A DNA stretch of 64,000 bases, taken from positions 185,440 through 249,439 of the forward strand of contig NZ_BSEV01000012.1 in the NCBI RefSeq assembly GCF_027922005.1. Reading direction: 5' to 3'. Of this stretch, positions 27,761 to 34,298 are shown one piece after another. A program made the translations under genes and the position numbers. The notes under the pieces were generated by a model. It saw only the letters and a program-made list of their open reading frames with translations, was not told the DNA's origin and did not search any database. Source of the stretch: Streptosporangium carneum. Its GTDB lineage: Bacteria; Actinomycetota; Actinomycetes; Streptosporangiales; Streptosporangiaceae. Positions within the stretch are counted from its first letter, which is position 1, and every line of letters begins with the position of its first letter.

Positions 27761-27788
27761 GGCTGTGCGCACATGTGTGCGCACAGCC
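27761..27788 (-). terminator. Perfect hairpin between precursor and protease genes
   Basis: GGCTGTGCGCAC pairs with GTGCGCACAGCC around a four-base loop, a 12-bp perfect stem. On the plus strand it is followed by TTTTT. On the minus, coding strand it has AAAAA before it and no U-run after. It is therefore more likely an attenuating or mRNA-stabilising stem that lifts precursor over enzyme levels than a full stop. Confidence 0.55.
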
Positions 27789-27808
27789 TTTTTCCGCTTT
27801 CAGGCTGA

Positions 27809-27910
27809 TTAGTTGGCCTGCGGGTAGGGGCACGCGCACGTGGCGCTGGTCAGGCGGACGTCGCCGGTCCGGCGGACGGTGATCTTCTTCATCTTGGTGG
27901 TCGACTTCAT
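27809..27910 (-). CDS. Putative RiPP precursor peptide (33 aa)
   Basis: A 33-codon gene with a very strong ribosome site, GGAGGAGG, six bases before ATG 27910. A basic leader-like half (MKSTTKMKKITVRRTGDVR) is followed by a neutral tail LTSATCACPYPQAN with two Cys, Thr and Ser residues suited to modification or crosslinking. It is followed by a PqqD-domain membrane protease, the standard context for a ribosomally made, modified peptide. No YcaO, lanthionine, radical-SAM or ATP-grasp gene is beside it, so I cannot assign a RiPP class. A longer in-frame reading from 28012 lacks a ribosome site. Confidence 0.7.
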   Translation of the reverse strand: MKSTTKMKKITVRRTGDVRLTSATCACPYPQAN

Positions 27911-28124
27911 GGAATCCTCCTCCATTGGAATCCGTCGGCCTCTCACTGGGCGAGGCCGCCGTTGCCGCCGTTTTTCGGCGACACAACAAAGGATGCATGC
28001 TGAAGTCGGCACTTGATATCAGGAAAAGTACGTACGTGCGGGGGCTGGTTCTTGTTTCGCCTCGAAACTCCTCGCCGGGGCGTCGGCCCGCTCTTCGGTT
28101 TCCCGCGGGGACCTGTGGCGGGGC

Positions 28125-28709
28125 CTACGAGGCGGCGGCTCTGCCCGGCCCCTGGCCGAGCTCTCCGACGATCTCCCGGCGGAGGGTCGCCGGGTCGATG
28201 CCCGCGTCGGCGATGACGCGGGAGGCCAGGCCGCCGCCGTCGCGGAGGATGCCGAGCAGCAGGTGGCCGTCATGGATGGCCTTCTGCCTGAGGGCGATCG
28301 CCTCGCGCAGGGCCAGTTCCAGGGTCTTCTTCGCGCGCGGGCTGAAGGGGATGTGCCGGCCGCTCAGGCGTCCCCGCCTGGTCGTCGTGGGCGCGCGGTC
28401 CAGGGAGCCGGGGCCGAAGGCGGCCTCGACCTTCTCCCTGATGGCCGACAGGTCGATGCCGATCGACTCCAGGGCCTCGGCGTCCAGGGCCTCCCCCGGC
28501 CGTCGGGGGACCAGACGGGCGACGGCCCGGTAGGCGTGCTCGTAGTCGAGGCCGTGCCCGCCCAGCACGCGCGCCGACAGCGTGCCGCGCTGGTCGAGCA
28601 GGCCGAGCAGGAGGTGTTCGGTGCCGATGAGGCCGTGACGCAGGCGCCGGGCGTTCTCCTGGGCGAGGACGACCGTCTGGCGGGCTTCCCGGTGGAACCG
28701 TTCGAACAT
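28125..28709 (-). CDS. Clp N-terminal-domain protein
   Basis: 194 residues made of two ClpA/C/B-type N-domain halves. FERFHREARQTVVLAQENAR and GTEHLLLGLLDQRG come first, then FSPRAKKTLELALREAIALR and DGHLLLGILRDGGG. There is no ATPase module. Free-standing N-domains are presumed adaptors or decoys for the Clp machinery, binding substrates or arginine-phosphate-like marks. It starts two bases after the HTH gene and is cotranscribed with it. Confidence 0.88.
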   Translation of the reverse strand: MFERFHREARQTVVLAQENARRLRHGLIGTEHLLLGLLDQRGTLSARVLGGHGLDYEHAYRAVARLVPRRPGEALDAEALESIGIDLSAIREKVEAAFGPGSLDRAPTTTRRGRLSGRHIPFSPRAKKTLELALREAIALRQKAIHDGHLLLGILRDGGGLASRVIADAGIDPATLRREIVGELGQGPGRAAAS

Positions 28710-28711
28710 GG

Positions 28712-28945
28712 TTACTTCTCCCGTCTCAGCAGGCCTCGGCCGCCGGCGTACTTCTTGTGAACCGCCTGCCTGGTCACTTCCAGGCAGTGGGCGATCTCCT
28801 GCCAGGACCAGCCCTGTTCCCTGGCGTTCTCCACCTGCAGGGCCTCCAGCCGGTCCACGAGCATCCGCAGCGCCCGTACGGCCCGCAGGCCGACGGCCGG
28901 ATCACGACTGCCCGCGTCAGAGGCCAACTGTGCCGTATCGCTCAT
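28712..28945 (-). CDS. Small HTH DNA-binding protein
   Basis: 77 residues. A helical N-terminus (LRAVRALRMLVDRLEALQVENARE) is followed by an HTH (WSWQEIAHCLEVTRQAVHKKY) and a basic tail. Paired HTH/Clp-N genes occur in many actinomycetes. ATG 28945 lies only seven bases after the -10 element of a consensus promoter, so translation is probably leaderless. Two identical-type dyads over that promoter suggest autoregulation. Confidence 0.85.
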   Translation of the reverse strand: MSDTAQLASDAGSRDPAVGLRAVRALRMLVDRLEALQVENAREQGWSWQEIAHCLEVTRQAVHKKYAGGRGLLRREK

Positions 28946-28949
28946 AGAT

Positions 28950-28992
28950 GTCAATTTAGGTTGACGACTCGGGAGTGTCAACCCTGATTGAC
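28950..28992 (-). promoter_or_regulatory. Consensus promoter with twin GTCAA-N6-TTGAC operators
   Basis: Minus strand: -35 TTGACA (28981-28976), 17-bp spacer, -10 TAAATT (28958-28953). Two perfect dyads, GTCAATTTAGGTTGAC at 28950-28965 and GTCAACCCTGATTGAC at 28977-28992, cover the -10 and -35 respectively, 27 bp apart. The ATG of the HTH gene is seven bases beyond the -10. The position suggests repression by occlusion, most simply by the HTH product. The divergent ABC genes may also be affected. Confidence 0.8.
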
Positions 28993-29073
28993 GTTTTCCG
29001 GTGTCCGGCGGCCGTCCCACAGTCAGAAAACGGTTTGCCTGGCCATGTAAGCCTTTGTCAGGCTGGGGTGGCT

Positions 29074-30837
29074 ATGCGCTCCCTACCTGCCGCCGATCCC
29101 GGCGTTCCCGACGCCCGCAGTCCCTTCGGATACCTTCTCTGGATCGCCCGCATGCAGGTCGGTCCCCTGGCCATCGGCATCGGCTACGCCGTCCTGTGGT
29201 GGACCGCGATGGCACTCGTGCCCGCGGCCATGGGCGAGGGCATCGACGCCATCACGGCCAAGGACATGCCCGGCCTGCTCAGGTGGGCGGCGGTGCTGTT
29301 CGGACTGGGGCTCGTGCAGGCGGTCGCCGGCATCCTGCGGCACCGGATGGCCGTCTACAACTGGCTGGCAGCCGCCTACCGGACCGTCCAGGTCACCGTC
29401 AGACAGGCGACCAGGCTGGGCGCGACCCTGCCGAAGCGGATGTCGACAGGTGAGGTGGTGAGCGTCGGCAACTCCGACATCGCCCACATCGGCAACGCGA
29501 TGGACATCCTGCTCCGCGGCACCGGCGCGGTCGTCGCCGTCGTCACGGTCACCGTCATCCTCCTGCGCACCTCGCCGCCGCTGGGCCTGACGGTGCTGGT
29601 CGGCGTGCCGATCATGGCCGTCGCCGTCGGGCCCCTGCTCAGGCCGCTGCACCGGCGCCAGCACGCCCACCGCGACCTGCAGGGAGAGCTGTCGACCCGC
29701 GCGGCCGACATCGTCGCGGGCCTGCGCGTGCTGCGCGGCGTCGGCGGCGAGCAGATCTTCGCCGACCGCTACACCGACGAGTCCCAGAAGGTACGACGCG
29801 CGGGCGTGCGGGTCGCGGCGGTCGAGTCCACGCTGGAGGGCGCGCAGATCCTGCTGCCCGGCCTGCTCATCGCGGGGGTGACCTGGCTGGGCGCGACCTT
29901 CGCGATCAGAGGTGAGATCACCGCGGGCCAGCTCGTCGCCTTCTACGGCTACGCGGCCTTCCTGATCTCCCCGCTGCGGACGCTCACCGAGGCCGCGGAC
30001 AAGCTGACCAAGGGACACGTCGCCGCCGGCAGGGTGGTGCGGATCCTCCGCCTCGAACCCGAGGTCGGCGGCGGCTCCGCGCGATCCGGCGGCGGCCTGC
30101 TGCGTGACGTGGCCTCCGGCGTCGCGGTCCGTCCCGGCGCGTTCACCGCCCTGGCCTCCGCCACGCCCGAGGAGGCCGCGACGATCGCCGACCGGCTCGG
30201 CCGCTACGTCGACGGCGACGTGGACTTCGGCGACGTGCCGCTGAACACCCTGCCGGTCGCCGAGATCCGCCGCAGGATCCTGGTCGCGGACAACGACGCC
30301 ACGCTGTTCGCCGGTGTGCTCAGGGACGAACTGGACGTCACGGGGAAGGCCTCGGACGAGGAGATCGCGGCCGCCCTGCGCGCCGCGTGCGCCGAGGACA
30401 TCGTCGAGGCGCTGCCCGACGGCCTCGACGCGCGCGTCACGGAGTCGGGCAGGGAGTTCTCCGGCGGACAGCGACAGCGGCTGCGGCTGGCCAGGGCACT
30501 GACCTTCGACCCCGAGGTCCTCGTCCTCGTCGAGCCGACCAGCGCGGTCGACGCCCACAGCGAGGCCCGCATCGCCGACCGCCTCGTCAAGGCCAGGGCG
30601 GGCAAGACCACCCTGGTCTGCACCAGCAGTCCGCTGGTGCTCGACCGCGCCGACCACGTGATCTACGTGGAGGAGGGGCTCGTACGCGCCCAGGGAACCC
30701 ACAGGGACCTGCTGGCCGCCCACCCGAACTACCGGTCCGTCGTCACCAGGGGTGAGGACCTCCGGGACGAGCGGGCGGACGAGACGCCCGAGCCCGCCGC
30801 CGTGGGGTACGGCTCCCGAGGCGAGGAGATCGCATGA
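29074..30837 (+). CDS. ABC exporter half with degenerate nucleotide site
   Basis: 587 residues. Six membrane helices (residues 1-300) of the exporter fold precede an ATP-binding domain. Walker A is lost (AFTALASATPEEA near 355), the Q-loop Gln is replaced in VADNDATLF, and Walker B reads VLVLVEPTS with Val for Asp. The switch His is Ser in CTSSPL (about 515). The signature EFSGGQRQR (about 461) is intact. It can therefore complete its partner's active site but not bind ATP canonically itself. Its stop overlaps the partner's start (ATGA). ATG 29074 is preferred; GTG 29068 is possible. Confidence 0.88.
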   Translation: MRSLPAADPGVPDARSPFGYLLWIARMQVGPLAIGIGYAVLWWTAMALVPAAMGEGIDAITAKDMPGLLRWAAVLFGLGLVQAVAGILRHRMAVYNWLAAAYRTVQVTVRQATRLGATLPKRMSTGEVVSVGNSDIAHIGNAMDILLRGTGAVVAVVTVTVILLRTSPPLGLTVLVGVPIMAVAVGPLLRPLHRRQHAHRDLQGELSTRAADIVAGLRVLRGVGGEQIFADRYTDESQKVRRAGVRVAAVESTLEGAQILLPGLLIAGVTWLGATFAIRGEITAGQLVAFYGYAAFLISPLRTLTEAADKLTKGHVAAGRVVRILRLEPEVGGGSARSGGGLLRDVASGVAVRPGAFTALASATPEEAATIADRLGRYVDGDVDFGDVPLNTLPVAEIRRRILVADNDATLFAGVLRDELDVTGKASDEEIAAALRAACAEDIVEALPDGLDARVTESGREFSGGQRQRLRLARALTFDPEVLVLVEPTSAVDAHSEARIADRLVKARAGKTTLVCTSSPLVLDRADHVIYVEEGLVRAQGTHRDLLAAHPNYRSVVTRGEDLRDERADETPEPAAVGYGSRGEEIA

Positions 30838-32579
30838 GCAGGCAGATCCTGCCGGTCGCCGACCAGGCGCAGGTGCGGGCCTACGCCCGCAGACTCACAC
30901 TGAAGTACCCCAGGGAGCTCACGGTCGCGCTGGGCCTGCACAGCCTGGCGGCCGTGGCGGGCCTGGCCGTGCCGCAGCTGCTCGGACACCTCGTCGCGGG
31001 AGTCCAGAACGGCACCGGGGTCGACGTCACCGCGATCTCCCTGGCCGTCGCGGGATTCCTGGCCGCGCAGGGCGTCCTGATCAGGTTCGCCGTCTACGCC
31101 TCCTCCAGGCTCGGCGAGAAGGTTCTCGCCGAGCTGCGCCAGGACTTCGTCGGCCGGGTCCTCGGCCTGCCGCTGTCGACGGTCGAGCGCGCGGGGTCGG
31201 GCGACCTCATCACCCGCACCTCCCGGGACGTGGACACGCTGTCTCGCACCGTGAGGCACGCCATCCCCGAGACGCTGATCGCCATGGTCGCCGGTGTGAT
31301 CACCGTCGGCGCGCTGTTGCTGACGGGGCCGCTGCTCATGCTGCCCTCGCTGCTGGCCGTGCCGATCCTGTGGATCTCGACCCGGTGGTACCTCAAGCGG
31401 GCGAGGGACGGCTACCTTCGCGAGAGCGCCGCGTACGCGGACATGACCGACGGCCTGGCCGAGACGGTCGGCGGCGCCCGCGCGGCCGAGGCCCTGGGCC
31501 TGCAGGAGCGCAGGCACCGCCGTACCGACGCCGACATCGCCAGGTCCTGGGCCGCCGAGCGCTACACCCTCGGGCTGCGCACGGTCTGGTTCCCCTCGGT
31601 CGAGTTCGGCTACGTGGTCCCGATCGTGGCGACGCTGGTCGCCGGAGGCGTCTTCTACATCCAGGACTGGGTCTCGCTGGCCCAGGTGACCGCGGCCACG
31701 CTGTACGTCCAGCAGCTCATCGACCCGCTCGACCGGCTGCTGATGTGGATCGACGAGCTCCAGGTCGGCGGCGCCTCCATGGCACGGCTGCTGGGCGTCG
31801 CCGAGGTGCCGGACGACCGCGCCGCGGGTTCCGGCGTCCCCGAGGGGGAGGAGCTGCGGGCCGACGGCGTCCGCTACGCCTACCGCGAGGGCCACGACGT
31901 GCTGCACGGCGTCGACCTGGTCGTCGAGCCGGGGGAGCGGCTCGCCGTGGTCGGCCCGTCCGGGGCGGGCAAGTCCACGCTCGGCCGCCTGCTCGCGGGC
32001 ATCCACGGGCCGCGCACCGGCTCGGTCACCGTCGGCGGAACCTCGCTGGTCGAGCTCCCGCTGGACGAACTGCGCGGCCACGTCGCCCTGGTGACCCAGG
32101 AGCACCACGTGTTCCGGGGGACGCTGCGCGAGAACGTGCTGATCGCCCGTCCCGAGGCTGACGACGCGGAGGTCAGGGCGGCGCTCGAGGCCGTCGACGC
32201 CTGGGAGTGGGCCTCGGGCATGCCCGAGGGCCTCGACACGGCGGTCGGCTCCGGCGGCGAACCTGTCTCGCCCGCCCACGCGCAGCAGCTGGCCCTCGCC
32301 CGCCTGGTCCTGGCCGACCCGCACACCCTCGTCCTGGACGAGGCGACCTCGCTGATCGACCCCCGGGCGGCGCGCTCCCTGGAGCGCTCGCTGGCCGCCG
32401 TCCTCGACGGGCGCACCGTGATCGCCATCGCCCACCGCCTCCACACGGCGCACGACGCCGACCGGGTCGCGGTGGTCGAGGACGGCCGGATCAGCGAGCT
32501 CGGCTCCCACGACGAACTCGTCGCGGCCGACGGCTCCTACGCGGCACTGTGGAGCAGCTGGCACGGCCGACCGCAGTGA
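30834..32579 (+). CDS. ABC exporter half with active Walker motifs
   Basis: 581 residues with an exporter membrane domain followed by an ATPase. Walker A GPSGAGKST (about 373), Q-loop VTQEHH (about 419), Walker B TLVLDEAT (about 499) and H-loop AHRL (about 532) are intact. The signature is degenerate: GEPVSPAHAQQL replaces LSGGQ. Together with the preceding half it makes one working and one dead composite site, as in TAP-like or TM287/288-like heterodimers. Cargo is unknown; peptide export is plausible because of the RiPP-like genes 2 kb away, but the genes are separated by the HTH/Clp-N operon. Confidence 0.9.
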   Translation: MSRQILPVADQAQVRAYARRLTLKYPRELTVALGLHSLAAVAGLAVPQLLGHLVAGVQNGTGVDVTAISLAVAGFLAAQGVLIRFAVYASSRLGEKVLAELRQDFVGRVLGLPLSTVERAGSGDLITRTSRDVDTLSRTVRHAIPETLIAMVAGVITVGALLLTGPLLMLPSLLAVPILWISTRWYLKRARDGYLRESAAYADMTDGLAETVGGARAAEALGLQERRHRRTDADIARSWAAERYTLGLRTVWFPSVEFGYVVPIVATLVAGGVFYIQDWVSLAQVTAATLYVQQLIDPLDRLLMWIDELQVGGASMARLLGVAEVPDDRAAGSGVPEGEELRADGVRYAYREGHDVLHGVDLVVEPGERLAVVGPSGAGKSTLGRLLAGIHGPRTGSVTVGGTSLVELPLDELRGHVALVTQEHHVFRGTLRENVLIARPEADDAEVRAALEAVDAWEWASGMPEGLDTAVGSGGEPVSPAHAQQLALARLVLADPHTLVLDEATSLIDPRAARSLERSLAAVLDGRTVIAIAHRLHTAHDADRVAVVEDGRISELGSHDELVAADGSYAALWSSWHGRPQ

Positions 32580-32698
32580 CGCGCCCCCCGTGGGCCGGTC
32601 GTCGCAGGCCATGCGCCGCGCGGCTTGCGGAACGGGCGCGGCTCGGGGCGGCCGTAAATTCGGGTGCGTGGTTCCTGGCCGTCTGTCACCGTTCCTCC

Positions 32699-33175
32699 GT
32701 GAACACGAATGCCTCGAACACCAATGATCCCGTCATCCGCCGCGCCGTCGACCTGGACGGGGCCGCCGTGGCCGATGTCTGGCTGCGCTCCTTCGACGCG
32801 GCCCTGCCCACGGTCCGCAGGCCCAGAGGCGACGAGGAGATCCGTGCCTGGTTCCGGGACAAGGTCGTGCCGACCAGGGAGACCTGGGTCGCGGCCGTCG
32901 AGGGGGCCGTCGTCGGGATGATGGTGCTCGACGGCGGCCATCTGGACCAGCTCTACCTGGACCCCTCCTGGCGGGGACGGGGCATCGGCGACCGGCTCGT
33001 CGAGCTGGCCAAGCGGCGCAGCCCCGAAGGGCTGGAGCTGTGGACGTTCCAGGTCAACACCCCGGCGCACCGGTTCTACGAGCGGCACGGGTTCGTCGAG
33101 GCCGAGCGGACCGACGGGAGTGGGAACGAGGAGCGGGAGCCGGACATCCGGTACGTGTGGCGTCCTGAGGCGTGA
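32699..33175 (+). CDS. GNAT family N-acetyltransferase
   Basis: 158 residues. The acetyl-CoA pyrophosphate loop is LDPSWRGRGIGDRLV, and the family's last strand is visible in QVNTPAHRFYERHGFVE. The GTG at 32699 gives an ordinary-length protein; the reading frame stays open far upstream but lies inside the ABC gene. Substrate unknown. Confidence 0.82.
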   Translation: MNTNASNTNDPVIRRAVDLDGAAVADVWLRSFDAALPTVRRPRGDEEIRAWFRDKVVPTRETWVAAVEGAVVGMMVLDGGHLDQLYLDPSWRGRGIGDRLVELAKRRSPEGLELWTFQVNTPAHRFYERHGFVEAERTDGSGNEEREPDIRYVWRPEA

Positions 33176-33198
33176 GCGCGCGGCGACTCTCACGGTGG

Positions 33199-33381
33199 CC
33201 TCTCCCGGGTGGGGGTGACGGAACCTCCTGGCGGCTCCCGGGCAGGGGGCCGGTGACGGAATCTCCCAAGGGCTCCCGGGCAGGGGGCGGTGACGGAATC
33301 TCCCAAGGGCTCCCGGGCAGGGGGCGGTGACGGAATCTCCCGAGGGTTTCCAGGTGGGAGGCAGTGAGGGAACCGCCCGAC
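33199..33381. repeat. Five tandem units of about 37 bp, intergenic
   Basis: Units begin near 33199, 33233, 33271, 33308 and 33345. The middle three are nearly identical (GGCTCCCGGGCAGGGGGCGG ... GACGGAATCTCCCAAG) and the outer two are diverged. They fill the gap between the GNAT gene and a secreted protein gene. No dyad or spacer pattern like a CRISPR array is present. Confidence 0.85.
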
Positions 33382-33489
33382 GGCGGGCGCACCTCCGGGG
33401 GGAAGCGGCCCTCGGCGGCTACGATGATCGTCGCTGAACGTGGTCAGTCGAAAGCATGTAGTCACCGGACTGGAAAAGGGGTGCTTCTC

Positions 33490-34107
33490 GTGTCACCTGA
33501 ATCGATCGAGCCCGTCATGGGCCAAGCGGGCTCGGAGCGGAAGGCGACGCTGGGCAGGTTCCTGGCCGGCGCCGCCTTCGTCGTCCCCCTCGTCGTGTCC
33601 TGCGGGGGAGTCGCCATGGCCTCGGCAGCCGGACCGGGAAGCCGTACGGTCTCCGACGCCGGCGCCTTCGCCCCGGCGAACGCGACCGGCGTGTCTCAGG
33701 CCGTGTCCCCGGCGGTGTCCCGGGCAGGGGCTCAGAAGGCGTTCCCGGGAGTCGTCGCCTCCGATCCCGTTCCCGTGCCCTCCTCCACGCCTCCGCCGTC
33801 TCCCTCGTCGGCGCAGGAGTCGAAGCAGGAGTCGAGGCCGAGGCCGGTCAGGCCCAGGCAGCAGGGCAACTGGAAGGACGAGGACGAGCGCACGACGAAC
33901 GGCGGCAGGAGCGGCGACAAGGTCGGCGGCAGGGGCGGCGGCAAACTGGGCGGCGGGACCGGCCCGGAGGGCGGGGACACCGAGGACGGCCCAGAGGCCA
34001 GGGACGACCACAACGCCCCGGGAGGCCGCAGCGCGGGGACAGGCCCCGGAACCGGCAGCGGCCCGGGGAGCGCGAAGAAGCACGGCGGCTGGAAGCGCTG
34101 GGGGTAG
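33490..34107 (+). CDS. Secreted or membrane-anchored low-complexity basic protein
   Basis: About 205 residues. A hydrophobic N-terminal segment (FLAGAAFVVPLVVSCGGVAM) precedes AMASAAG, a reasonable signal-peptidase site; the Cys could alternatively be lipidated, but the lipobox is poor. The rest is Pro/Ser/Gly/Lys-rich with blocks GGRGGGKLGGG and GTGPGTGSGPGSAKK. GTG 33490 with AAAAGGGG upstream is preferred to GTG 33481. No recognised family. Confidence 0.55.
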   Translation: MSPESIEPVMGQAGSERKATLGRFLAGAAFVVPLVVSCGGVAMASAAGPGSRTVSDAGAFAPANATGVSQAVSPAVSRAGAQKAFPGVVASDPVPVPSSTPPPSPSSAQESKQESRPRPVRPRQQGNWKDEDERTTNGGRSGDKVGGRGGGKLGGGTGPEGGDTEDGPEARDDHNAPGGRSAGTGPGTGSGPGSAKKHGGWKRWG

Positions 34108-34201
34108 GGGACGCTCAGCCGGGGAATCCCGGCACGGTCCCGGGGAGCCGAGGGCGCCGATCCGTGCGGCGGGCCGGTGAGGCTCCCTCCCATCCGGGGC
34201 G

Positions 34202-34233
34202 GGGGAGGGCGTCGCGTGCGCGGCGCCCTCCCC
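34202..34233. terminator. Bidirectional terminator, convergent junction
   Basis: GGGGAGGGCG (34202-34211) pairs with CGCCCTCCCC (34224-34233) around a 12-base GC-rich loop. It sits between the ends of the secreted protein gene and the S9 peptidase gene and can end both transcripts. Confidence 0.75.
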
Positions 34234-34298
34234 TGTTCTCGGCTCGGAAACCGCCGCCTCAGGACAGAGTCTTCAGGAAGGCCTTCAGGAGGGAGTCC

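Noticed and set aside
33199..33381. Possible CRISPR array
   Set aside because: Units are contiguous with no unique spacers between them and no cas genes are present.
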